From: Candidatus Bathyarchaeota archaeon
Lineage (GTDB): Archaea; Thermoproteota; Bathyarchaeia; 40CM-2-53-6
Assembly (NCBI GenBank): GCA_005882895.1
Contig: VBBD01000014.1
Location: 1-43,244, forward strand
Direction of reading: 5' to 3'
Length of the DNA: 43,244 bases
In this document: positions 14,811 to 22,939 of the stretch, piece by piece
Position numbering within the stretch: position 1 is the first letter of the stretch
Layout of the letters: the number at the start of each line of letters is the position of its first letter
Translations under genes and position numbers: made by a program
Notes under the pieces: generated by a model
What the model saw: the letters and a program-made list of their open reading frames with translations, nothing else
The model's database searches: none
What the model was told of the DNA's origin: nothing

Positions 14811-15986
14811 CTAGCGAGGCGCGTTTGCTCCTGAGTGTGGAGCAACCACGACCGTCAGTGTGATTGAGTGTACGAGGGTGCCATCCGTGGCAGTAATCGT
14901 TACACTGTATGTTCCTGGACGAATGTGCGCGGTGACTGTCAACACCGAAGTCACCGACGTGGTCGAGACGGAAACGGGGTTCACATCAAACGAGCTGAAG
15001 AGCCCGGATGGAGCCGAGGCTGAAAGCGTCACATCACCCGTAAAGCCGTTCAAGCCTTGCAAGGTCAAGACCGATGAGCCCGAGTGACCAGGGTGAATTG
15101 TCAGAGAATTCGTATCGGCGGAGAACGAAAAGTCGGACGGCGTCAGCTGAGTTACAGTGATCATCTGAGCTGTGGGCGGTGATGATATCCCTAGGTTATC
15201 TGACACGACCAGTGCTACGGAGAAGGTTCCGACTTCCGTAAGACCAAAGGTGTGGATCATGATTGGTTCAGTAGTCATGTTCGTTATCATCGCTCCCCCG
15301 GCTATAGGGGTCAGGGTCCAGGCGTAATTCACGATCGTTCCACCGACGTTGGCATCGGTGCTTGAGGATCCGTCAAAGGTCACCTTGTCTCCCTGGTTAG
15401 GCGCGGTTGGGGAAAATGTGAATCCGGCGATGGGTAGGATCGGAGGAGTCCCGTAGACCCCGCCGATGTCTGAGTGAGTAATTGTAGCGCCGCTGTTGGC
15501 AATAGTGTCGAGACCGGCCGGGATTGTTAGGAAGCTAAACCCGCTCCCCATAACCTGGTACGTTATAGTGAAGACTAGGCCGGCACCCCCGAAAGCCGCA
15601 CCGGTACCGGATGCAGCGGCCGAGTGGGCTACTCCCGCGCCATCGGTGATCGCGCAGCCTGTTCCTACACCGTTGATACAGTTCGCGACCTGAAATACGG
15701 ATCCGAGAATGTCATTAGCAACGCTGATGCTAACAGGGTTGAGGACAGCAGGATCCGACTTGACACTTACGTCCCAGACGTTGAACGGATCCATGCCCGT
15801 GACGTTAACCTCGTAGGTTAACATACTCCCCACGGCCTGAGCTGGCTGGCTTGACGGAGCCATGAATAGAGCGCCTGCCGCATGGACGGGAAGGGTCTCC
15901 GAGGCCGCCAAAAGCATCGGGAGAATCAGAGAAACCAACATCAGAACCCGCCTGTTAGAACGATGGGAAACAAGAACCGGACTCAT
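14811..15986 (-). CDS. Secreted protein with cohesin-like, PKD and Ig-like domains
   Basis: This 391-aa protein has a signal peptide (LMLVSLILPMLLAASETLPVHA, cleavage near VHAAG). Residues ~38-165 resemble a cohesin-type sandwich (VGSMLTYEVNV, NVWDVSVKSDPAVL). Residues ~190-285 form a PKD domain (GDKVTFDGSSSTD, YAWTLTP, GTFSVALVVSDN). The last ~100 residues form an Ig-like strand-rich domain (PGTYSVTITATDG). No membrane anchor is seen after it, so it is probably released or bound to the S-layer. Cohesin, PKD and Ig modules usually mediate adhesion or scaffolding at the cell surface. A TATA box lies just upstream. Confidence 0.82.
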   Translation of the reverse strand: MSPVLVSHRSNRRVLMLVSLILPMLLAASETLPVHAAGALFMAPSSQPAQAVGSMLTYEVNVTGMDPFNVWDVSVKSDPAVLNPVSISVANDILGSVFQVANCINGVGTGCAITDGAGVAHSAAASGTGAAFGGAGLVFTITYQVMGSGFSFLTIPAGLDTIANSGATITHSDIGGVYGTPPILPIAGFTFSPTAPNQGDKVTFDGSSSTDANVGGTIVNYAWTLTPIAGGAMITNMTTEPIMIHTFGLTEVGTFSVALVVSDNLGISSPPTAQMITVTQLTPSDFSFSADTNSLTIHPGHSGSSVLTLQGLNGFTGDVTLSASAPSGLFSSFDVNPVSVSTTSVTSVLTVTAHIRPGTYSVTITATDGTLVHSITLTVVVAPHSGANAPR

Positions 15987-16003
15987 GGAAAACTATTCCT
16001 CAC

Positions 16004-16018
16004 AGTCGCCGCGATATA
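16004..16018 (-). promoter_or_regulatory. TATA box of the secreted PKD protein gene
   Basis: GCGATATATCGC (palindromic) lies about 22-32 bp before ATG 15986. This is the spacing expected for a leaderless or very short-leader archaeal transcript. Confidence 0.55.
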
Positions 16019-16375
16019 TCGCTCTAATAAACTCTACCGGCCTTGGTTGTTTGAGGGTAGATCTGGATATCCAGGTATCATTCTTGGTATTCCAGAGGTC
16101 GAACGGACAAGCTGCATCTGCACTTCGGTGTTGTTCGAAGGTCTAGACTGAGATTGGCCACATACCTGTCATGGTATGTAGATGGCTCAAGCTCGAATCG
16201 AGACAAGTTCTATTATTACGCTCGGCAAAACTACAACTTGGATCCCAGCCTGTTCTTCAGCCGATAAGCCGGGTCAGGATTGGAAGACCTGGATTTTGGG
16301 TTTACAGTCCTGGGGGTCTGAGATTTAAGGCTCTGGACGCATATTGATCGGGTCTCTTTTTCCTACACTGGAACG

Positions 16376-16389
16376 CCTATTCATATAGT
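16376..16389 (+). promoter_or_regulatory. TATA box of the 16419 gene
   Basis: CTATTCATATAGTG lies about 30-43 bp before ATG 16419 and fits a short-leader archaeal promoter. The rest of the gene-free stretch 15987-16375 shows nothing that I recognise. Confidence 0.5.
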
Positions 16390-16418
16390 GGCTTCGAGGT
16401 CTCTCTGCGCGAGTAACT

Positions 16419-16838
16419 ATGCAATCTCAACAGCAATCTAAGGGCGAGGTAATCGCCGAGATGCGCGGTAAGACCGACAGCTTCAGCATCAAGGACATCA
16501 CTTCTAGCGGCGTAAAGCTGGAGAACAACGACGTAGGCCAGATCACCGGCAAGTACCAGGCCAACTTCATGGAGACTGTCAGTATCAACATGAAAACTGA
16601 CGGTACGAGCGAATGGGAAGGCAAAGGCATACAGATGGCAGGCAAGGACATGGTCGTCGTCACTGGCCACGGCAAGGGCCGCAGGACTACTGACGGAAAC
16701 GTCGCGTTCGAAGGCGAGCAAAAGTTCATGACGCAATCGCCGAGCCTTTCCTGGCTCAACAACACCAAGGGCTGGATCGAGGGAACAGCCAACCAGTCTG
16801 ACCAGACGTTCACCGCCAAAGTCTACGCCAAGAAGTAG
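16419..16838 (+). CDS. Uncharacterised beta-barrel-like small protein
   Basis: This 139-aa protein has alternating strand patterns (GEVIAEMRGKTDSFSIKDI, GQITGKYQANFMETVSINM, MVVVTGHGKGRRTTDG, KGWIEGTANQSDQTFTAKVY). They suggest a lipocalin- or DUF3224-like barrel. It has no signal peptide or membrane helix. Its clean TATA box and T-tract terminator show a monocistronic gene. The exact family is not certain and no ligand can be inferred. Confidence 0.7.
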   Translation: MQSQQQSKGEVIAEMRGKTDSFSIKDITSSGVKLENNDVGQITGKYQANFMETVSINMKTDGTSEWEGKGIQMAGKDMVVVTGHGKGRRTTDGNVAFEGEQKFMTQSPSLSWLNNTKGWIEGTANQSDQTFTAKVYAKK

Positions 16839-16855
16839 AAAACGTCAGATTAATC

Positions 16856-16872
16856 ATCCAATCTTCTCTTTT
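16856..16872 (+). terminator. T-tract terminator
   Basis: AATCTTCTCTTTTTCTTC begins about 18 bp after the stop of the barrel-like gene and fits archaeal intrinsic termination on the plus strand. Further T-tracts at 17012-17072 may be backups. Confidence 0.5.
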
Positions 16873-17085
16873 TCTTCGCCTTCAAAGGCCCGTTATCACG
16901 CTCAACTGCCGCGCCTAGAGGACAAACCATACTTTCTTACGGGAAAAAGGGAGACGCCAATTCCCCAGTTACACCTTCTCCGCAAGCTACTCATTCCTGA
17001 TCACCCCGTTTCATCTTTTCTCTAACTATTTTTCCCATAACCTTTCTTTTTCTTCCAACTATTTTTTTTCTGCTAACTATTAGGT

Positions 17086-17130
17086 GACCCCCAGGGGTGG
17101 CCGATTTTCCCGCGCCCCGCCCTTCACGAA
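17086..17130 (-). repeat. Dispersed repeat A, copy 3
   Basis: The plus strand reads GACCCCCAGGGGTGGCCG, then ATTTTCCCGCGCCCC, then GCCCTTCACGAAAA. It is nearly identical to copy 1. The preceding TTTTTTTTCTGCTAACTA is shared with copy 2. On the minus strand the unit could encode only a short frame before tandem stops (TAATAG). It sits between convergent genes. Confidence 0.8.
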
Positions 17131-17152
17131 AACGAGGTTCCGCAAGCCCTAG

Positions 17153-17488
17153 TCACTGCGCTTCCACGCTTACCGCCACCTGCTCCCTCTTCCTAACCCT
17201 CTGACCGGCTGCGTCCGGCGGCCGCCTAAGAAACACGGCTACCAGTATCCCTGCATAGAACGTTGCAAGCGTCCCGTTCAAAAGAAACCCGAACCCGCCC
17301 AGGTTCGCGCCCGCCCACGCCTGGAAATACTGGTTGTGATTGTAATCCTCAGCCACCGCCACCAACAAGAGAAAAATCACCACAGACTGGACGCCGGCCA
17401 CGATCCTCGCCCGCCTCGCCGCCCTCCGCGCCCGAAGCCCGGCGATACTGATCTCCTCCGCCATACCCAATAACATATGATAATCCAA
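17153..17488 (-). CDS. Two-helix membrane protein, local paralogue family (member 4)
   Basis: Up to 111 aa; ATG 17488, 17476 or 17464 are all in frame. An Arg-rich helix (LRARRAARRARIV) precedes helix 1 (GVQSVVIFLLLVAVAE). The outer loop is DYNHNQYFQAWAGANLGG and helix 2 is FLLNGTLATFYAGILVAVFL, ending in a charged tail. The loop and FLLNGTLA are nearly the same as in member 3. The shared DYxxNxYFQAW-type loop defines the family. Confidence 0.72.
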   Translation of the reverse strand: MDYHMLLGMAEEISIAGLRARRAARRARIVAGVQSVVIFLLLVAVAEDYNHNQYFQAWAGANLGGFGFLLNGTLATFYAGILVAVFLRRPPDAAGQRVRKREQVAVSVEAQ

Positions 17489-17510
17489 GCTATATTCGTA
17501 GAGGAAGAGA

Positions 17511-17735
17511 GAAATCGCCCAGAATCAGCCCTGATCTTGAAAATGGGAGGGGGTTCCTTGATTTCCCTCTAACCGCTCGGGATGTACCGATGAAGTCCCA
17601 TTATCCGCCCTGGCATCCAAGCCCAGTCTAAACCCTGAATCACGAGACTTGCCCATTATCCCTGCCAGACAGCAAATGACCTCTCCAGACCGGGGGGGTC
17701 TAAGCGACTCGACCTCGCGACGCAAGAGCGGTTCT
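17511..17735 (+). repeat. Dispersed repeat B, copy 3 (full length)
   Basis: It starts AAATCGCCCAGAATCAGCCC and ends with the core GCCCATTATCCCTGCCAGAC, a G7 run, TCTAAGCGACTCGACC and GACGCAAGAGCGGTT. It aligns along its full ~220 bp with copy 5 (28025-28242, opposite orientation). Internal short motifs of the type GCCCATTATC recur about four times. The rest of 17736-18082 holds nothing recognisable. Confidence 0.85.
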
Positions 17736-18082
17736 GGGAGTCTCTCAGTTTCGAAGCCAACACTGTTCAAGGTTGTGTTAGGATCGAACACAATGTAAAC
17801 GCGCCGCCCAAATAGTTCCGGTCAACAATTTACGGTTGGCGCAACACGGCGTTGAAGAGGAAAATCGTGCCTGCCGGAAACATCGCTCCTATTTTTTTCG
17901 GGCTCGCACCACAACCTGTTGACCCCCTTTCAACAGCCGTGTCCCAATAACCCCGTAAGAGAAGACAATCCGGCCCTGCGCAAAAATAACCTACATTATT
18001 TCCGAAAAACAGTACAATAGAATAACGCTGCCAGCACCGCACGCGTTTCGCTGCCACCTTTGACGTTAAGCTAGGCTCATAG

Positions 18083-18244
18083 TTACTTGCTCCATTTCTT
18101 CCGGTTCTCACTCAGCCACTCTGGAATGATCACGGCTCTCAAGAGCTCTTGGACAGTCGCACCCCGCTGCGACGCCTCCTTCGCAATCGTATGATAAGTC
18201 TCAGTCTCAAGAGTCTGCATAAACTTCTTGTTATTACGCGGCAC
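18083..18244 (-). CDS. Small ribbon-helix-helix-like regulator
   Basis: This 53-aa protein starts at GTG 18244: a short strand-like N-terminus (KKFMQTLETETYHTIAKEA), then two helices (GATVQELLRAVIIPEWLSE). This resembles small archaeal RHH/Arc-type DNA-binding proteins. The frame stays open upstream to 18358, but those codons give a Trp- and Ser-rich stretch that looks non-coding. Targets are unknown. It lies 358 bp from the next gene, which is on the opposite strand; nothing is recognised in that gap. Confidence 0.6.
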   Translation of the reverse strand: MPRNNKKFMQTLETETYHTIAKEASQRGATVQELLRAVIIPEWLSENRKKWSK

Positions 18245-18602
18245 TTCTCTCCCACTGCTCCAAGCCCAATAGTCCACTCGAGCATTCTTGTAAAAGTTTG
18301 GGCCAAACACCAGGACCAACCACGAGAACGACCATGTCGACCCAACACAAGAATCCAAGAACGGGCGTCAAATCGGATTGAAGATCTGACTCGCTCAGGG
18401 AGATGTCGCCCAGAAACGAAAGTGTCGAGTCCGAAAAAGCGTCAGGCAAACCCACCGAGCGGTCTCGATTAACATGATTCACGCAAGCAGTAGACGTATC
18501 GAAATCCGCCATATCCTCTTACCTTGCCGTAGCATTGTAACCTATTCGCAATATTCTAGGTTTCAGCGCATTCTTTATCAGCACTATCCGAAAGCGCACG
18601 CC

Positions 18603-19514
18603 ATGCAACGAAGAAAAATCGCAGTAGCATGTCTATCCCTACTCTTGGTAGGACTAGCAATGACAACCACCAACATCAACAAGGCACATGCCTTCACCAG
18701 CGGACACAATTCGGTCACAATCAGCAACGTACTTACCGGCTTCGTATCTCCAACCGGCGTAGGATCCGGAACCGTCGCTCAGGCAGGCACAAGCATTTCC
18801 GTAATCGCGGTCGTGCAAGCCAGCATTCCGCAGCCCGTCTCACCTACGACCACATACACACGGAACATCACTATCGGCTTCAAAGGCGACTGGATGCCCG
18901 TCTACCAGAACGCCAGTATCATCCAACTGACAGCCGGCCAAATCAGCTCCGTGACTCTATCCATCGCTCTCCCGTCGGCAGGGTCAGTTAGCCAAGGGCA
19001 CACTTGGACCGTGGAAATATGGGATGGTCCCGCCACAGGCACCGTCGCGAGTTGCACTTCAGGCGACGCGGAAAACTACGCCACATCGGGCACTCCCAAG
19101 TCTTGCTTCTCCCTTGCAAGCGGGACACTCAGCATCCTTACTGGCGACCAATACTCGGCAGCGCAAGCTCGAAACGCAGCCAATAACATACTGAGTACCC
19201 TCACTGTGGGCGGTTTCCCCATCCTATCCAACTCGGCCGCAGAGGCTCAGGTGGCTCAGGCAAACTCTGAGCTTAGTCTCGGGGACCAGAGCTGGTCAAG
19301 CGGTGACTTCGGAGGAGCTAAAACTCACTACCAGAACGCTCAGAACGATGCTAATGCAGCGCTCGCTACCCAGGTAAACCTTGGAGGCGGCGCGACCAAC
19401 GCAAGCATCGTAAGCACCATCCTCTCCGGCACTGGAATCGCCCTATTCGGCATCGGTGGACTACTAGCCGGGATTGGCGGATTCTTCTACCTGCGACGCA
19501 AACCGAAAGCATAA
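18603..19514 (+). CDS. Secreted, C-terminally anchored surface protein
   Basis: 303 aa from ATG 18603, which directly precedes a signal peptide (RRKIAVACLSLLLVGLAM, cleavage near AHAF). A strand-rich Ser/Thr/Gly region (~30-200) contains a Cys pair. It is followed by a helical region with NSELSLGDQSWSSGDFGG, resembling a tetratricopeptide-like pair. The end is a membrane helix (GIALFGIGGLLAGIGGFFYL) and RRKPKA, typical of archaeal surface proteins. Upstream in-frame codons lack signal-peptide logic, so I reject a longer start. The function is unknown. Confidence 0.75.
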   Translation: MQRRKIAVACLSLLLVGLAMTTTNINKAHAFTSGHNSVTISNVLTGFVSPTGVGSGTVAQAGTSISVIAVVQASIPQPVSPTTTYTRNITIGFKGDWMPVYQNASIIQLTAGQISSVTLSIALPSAGSVSQGHTWTVEIWDGPATGTVASCTSGDAENYATSGTPKSCFSLASGTLSILTGDQYSAAQARNAANNILSTLTVGGFPILSNSAAEAQVAQANSELSLGDQSWSSGDFGGAKTHYQNAQNDANAALATQVNLGGGATNASIVSTILSGTGIALFGIGGLLAGIGGFFYLRRKPKA

Positions 19515-19661
19515 ACTCCCAATCGCCCCGTTCTTTTCCACGGGGAATCGTTTTCTTTATGGAAAAATTTCATGCAAATCCTAGGAGTTCAGATCCACAT
19601 ATCTGAAAAACCGGACCCCAGATTCTTGTCGGACGAGAGGCGTTGAATCCTGCCGTGTAGC

Positions 19662-19695
19662 CTCCACGCTAGAGAATGTCGACTCTAGCGTGGAG
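19662..19695. repeat. Perfect 13-bp inverted repeat
   Basis: CTCCACGCTAGAG, an 8-base loop and CTCTAGCGTGGAG form a strong hairpin or a dyad operator. The half-site TCCACGCTAG recurs at 21328 and, with one change, at 22102. It lies 120 bp before the membrane/winged-helix gene. The rest of 19515-19816 shows nothing else. Confidence 0.65.
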
Positions 19696-19816
19696 CGTCT
19701 ACAGGTCAAAGGACTTGGCCGAAACCAAAACAGTTACGGGAGACCTATGCGCGCCCGACCCCGAATGCAGGCAACGGGACCTCGATCGATTCTAGGTTCC
19801 GGACTCTCAAAGACTA

Positions 19817-21281
19817 GTGAAAGACAACGGAGACTTCAGGCCAGAACTCAAACCAGAAGCTGCTCCAGAGAATCGATCTGCCAACCTTTATCGCTGGGCT
19901 AGTCGCCGGCTTCCTCGCTCTGGGCAGCGAGCCCTGGTGGACTCTCACAAGCCCGACAAACAGCCACATCCTGTCGATCCAAGTCTCTCCGTTCTATCTT
20001 CAGATCGCCGCGACCGGAATACCCGCAACCACTCCAGTCGCGTCCATACTAGGCGCGCTCACCCGCGTCCTGCTCATCCTATCCTCTCTCGCCCTGGCGA
20101 CAACCTCGCTTCGACCCACCATCTGGTGGCGTCCCCTAGCCACTTGGCTTAGTCTCGCGAGCCTTTCTGAACTCTTCTTCAGCCTTTTTCTCCTCGTCCA
20201 CACCGGTCAGACAGCCTTACTCACAGCCTACGGCACAAACCCGCCTACAAGCGGAACAATATCGTATCCTGCGAGAATCGTGGGGACCGATCTCAACACA
20301 TACCTCAATCCTTCTATCGCCGCGACGTTCAACCTAGACTTCTACCTCGGGCTACTAAGCCTCACAATCGCCGGAGCAAGTACACTCTTCAAGATGCTTC
20401 AAGAGCGAGGACTATTAGCCGCCGGGATCCCCGGCGTCAAGGAATTCTTTCTCTCACCCCCATACCGACACGTATGGCTATCCTCAAGCGACAGAGATCT
20501 GAACCCTCTAAGTCGAGACCCTGAAAACACAACAGACGACCAGCTACTCGACTCGTTCGGAAAGATCTATCAAGCGGTCCAGCCTGGGGGAATAATCAGC
20601 ATCATCCTCCCCCAATGGGCGTCCACCGTAAGCGACCGGTTCCAGAAACTCCTCACCTGGACGGGGTTCGCCATCGAGGATGCAGGAACTATCTACCGAG
20701 CTCCGGGCAAGCCGGAGACGCAGCTGCGATTCAGAAAGCCCCTCGTCCCCCTTGAACCTGGCCAGGAAGAACCTGAAACGATGTCCGTGCTTAGCCAAGC
20801 CATTGAGACTGAATCCTCTTTCCCCGACACTCCTCCGCAGCTGACTGTCACTTCCCCAGCAGACTGGGCTCCGAGCAAGATGACGAAACAAGAGAGAGCC
20901 ATGCTGAGATTAGCCATCTCCATAGTCTCAAAACGAAGAGAACCAGTGCCCTATCGAGAACTCCTAAACCAGGTCTACATGGAACTAGTCGAGAGGAAGG
21001 TAGAGTTTGACTCGGCCAGACAGATAGAATCAACCCTCCTCAAACATATTGGACGAGAGCTTTCCTTGGCCGAAGAGCCCGATGGGCAGGGTATCAAAGG
21101 TGTCAAGACATGGAGTCTCGGAGAAGAGGATCTGACTCCAGAGCATGAGAGAAGCCCGTCGATTTTCAGGAAGCTTTCATCTCATCGTCCTAAAGTGCCT
21201 CCAGTCATGCGGTTGTTGAAGAAGTGGCAGAGGAAGCCGAGGCAGAAGTATAGGCCTAGAGTGCAGCGAGAAGAGGAATAG
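19817..21281 (+). CDS. Membrane protein with methyltransferase-like and winged-helix-like C-terminal domains; 5' end frame-disrupted
   Basis: The frame ending at 21281 is open from 19821 but has no ATG, GTG or TTG until GTG 20280. The codons before 20280 still encode convincing membrane helices (TFIAGLVAGFLALG, VLLILSSLALATT, LFFSLFLLVHTG). A GTG at 19817 in another frame opens VKDNGDFRPELKPEAAPE. So a one-base shift near 19860-19875, or a non-standard start such as CTG 19860, is likely. After four helices comes a Rossmann-like piece (AVQPGGIISIILP, FQKLLTWTGFAIEDAG) recalling the C-terminal half of SAM methyltransferases. Then comes a winged-helix-like domain (RAMLRLAISIVSKRREPVPY) and a basic tail. 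It may be a membrane-bound regulator. It is flanked by shared inverted repeats. Confidence 0.6.
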
Positions 21282-21317
21282 TTTCTCCTGCATACTCGCT
21301 AGCTATACTGGGTGCTA

Positions 21318-21338
21318 CCGTGGAGCGTCCACGCTAGG
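21318..21338. repeat. Inverted repeat sharing the TCCACGCTAG half-site
   Basis: CCGTGGAGCGTCCACGCTAG contains GTGGA-GCG-TCCAC and the half-site seen at 19663. It lies between the membrane/winged-helix gene and the secreted protein at 21394, so it could be an operator for the latter. Confidence 0.45.
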
Positions 21339-21393
21339 AACGTGTGGCTTATCGTTCGCCTGATTCCCTTAGCCGAACTGAAGTCTTAGAAAA

Positions 21394-21912
21394 ATGAGCA
21401 GTCTAAGAGTTAGAATAACTCAGCTGACGAACAAGAAAGTTCCGATACTTGCGCTCGCTGTCGTGGCTATGCTTGGAATGGTCGCCGGCGTCCTCGCAGC
21501 TAATCTCGCCATAACCCCAACCACGAACACCGGTGAGATCGGCACCTACCACACGAGTACAGGCACCATGACAATAGTTGACGATGGCTTGGGAGTAGTG
21601 GCCAACTCAGGAGCTGCTTCTGCCGCTGCAACATTTCCCGCGAACGGCCTCAACAACAACGTCAACAACGCTCTTACCGGGGGAGATTGGTTCGACAAAA
21701 TCACGTTTACTGATACCGCCACCGATAGCACAGTCCATACGGCGACCGTCAGCATTCGGAACGGGGCAGGCACGACCGGGTCTTTAGTCGTTTCCACGAC
21801 TTTCACTCTTACTGGGCCCGGCGCTGCGAGCACTGGCACCATCAGCGCATATATCGACACAGGTGTCACATCGTTAACGTCTCCGGTCACAGTGTACGTC
21901 ACCATAAGTTAG
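21394..21912 (+). CDS. Secreted/anchored strand-rich surface protein
   Basis: This 172-aa protein has a basic N-terminus, then one hydrophobic helix (VPILALAVVAMLGMVAGVLA) that may be a signal peptide or anchor. The rest is Thr/Ala/Gly-rich with alternating strands (STGTMTIVDDGLGVVAN, TATVSIRNGAG, PVTVYVTIS), like pilin or camelysin/TasA-type beta proteins. There is no membrane helix at the end. A similar plan appears at 22382-22903. Function is unknown; surface filament or matrix is possible. Confidence 0.72.
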   Translation: MSSLRVRITQLTNKKVPILALAVVAMLGMVAGVLAANLAITPTTNTGEIGTYHTSTGTMTIVDDGLGVVANSGAASAAATFPANGLNNNVNNALTGGDWFDKITFTDTATDSTVHTATVSIRNGAGTTGSLVVSTTFTLTGPGAASTGTISAYIDTGVTSLTSPVTVYVTIS

Positions 21913-22040
21913 ACCAGTTTCCTCCAACCCCGATTTTGCGGGGGGGGGGCACGCAAGTCCCTCATTTTTTCTTCGAAAGCGCCCAATCGCGAGACTGCGG
22001 ACTATCTCCAAAACCCAAGGAGCCAAGCCCATTGCGGCCA

Positions 22041-22250
22041 AACTCGCTCATTATCAGCTCCGATTCAAGATCCGAACACGCACATCCAGAACAAGGGCTT
22101 TTCCACGCTGGAAACGTGGATAATCCTCGGCCGATCCAAGCCCGGACCCAGCCCTGATCAGCCCATCTCGCCTATTATCAGTGCCAGATGGCGAACGATT
22201 CTAGAAAGGGGGGTCTTAGTGACTGCGTCTCGCGTCGCATGTCTGGGAGC
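22041..22250 (+). repeat. Dispersed repeat B, copy 4
   Basis: It begins near ACTCGCTCATTATCAGCTCC and ends with the diverged core CGCCTATTATCAGTGCCAG, a G6 run, TCTTAGTGACTGCG and GCGTCGCAT. It includes TCCACGCTGG / CCACG...CGTGG at 22102-22120. It fills most of the gap 21913-22381. Confidence 0.75.
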
Positions 22251-22381
22251 TCGAGTAGCCCATTCCAATGCGACCTCCTTGCCCGCCTCGGACTCGTTAA
22301 TCAGAACTGTTACTCGGATTTGATGGCCAAAGGGACTCAAAACTCAAACAGGCTCCAAAACACTCAAGCGGATGCAAGGAA

Positions 22382-22903
22382 ATGATCAAGGCTTCGAATA
22401 TCTACGATCGACTTCGACGGACGTTAACCTGGTACGTCTTGGGCAAGGTAGTGCTCGCCCTCCTCGTCATAGCCGTTTCAGCCACGTCCATCGTCGTCAC
22501 TACGACCACATACCAAGCCGAGGTTGGCGGTGAACTAAACGTCACAAACAGTCTCGTTGCCGTCGACAAGGGTTTTTTCGTGGCTAGTTCCAACGCCACC
22601 GCCACAGCGACTTCTTGTAGCAGCCCGACCGTCTTTGGACTTGGCACAGTTGCAAACACCATGATCACAACCCAGCACATTGTCTATGATGTTGCAGTAA
22701 ACGAAACTCTGACAGCGAGCTTCAACACTTGCTACAAAGCAATTCTCATCGTAACTCCAAACGGCGGCACGGCGACGTCTTACGGGCCAGTATTCATGAA
22801 CAGCACAGCCTTGATTCTCACAACGTTTCGAATAGATTGTGAGTTTGACATCGGAGCAAGTGCCCCAGCTTCTCCCTACTCGTTCCAGCTGACTGTTCAG
22901 TAA
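22382..22903 (+). CDS. Secreted/anchored surface protein with cysteines
   Basis: This 173-aa protein has a basic N-terminus (RLRRTLTWYVLGK) and one hydrophobic helix (VVLALLVIAVSATSIVV), followed by a strand-rich exterior with several cysteines (ATSCSSP, NTCYKAILIV, RIDCEFDIG) that may form disulphides. The plan resembles the 21394 gene, with low residue similarity. ATG 22382 follows the preceding TGA-rich region. The function is unknown. Confidence 0.7.
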   Translation: MIKASNIYDRLRRTLTWYVLGKVVLALLVIAVSATSIVVTTTTYQAEVGGELNVTNSLVAVDKGFFVASSNATATATSCSSPTVFGLGTVANTMITTQHIVYDVAVNETLTASFNTCYKAILIVTPNGGTATSYGPVFMNSTALILTTFRIDCEFDIGASAPASPYSFQLTVQ

Positions 22904-22939
22904 CTTGGTCACGGGATAATACTTAGATTATCGACATCT

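Noticed and set aside
18234-18512. A 92-residue minus-strand frame
   Set aside because: No family pattern. It overlaps the better supported RHH-like gene and has a Trp/Ser-rich end typical of non-coding frames.
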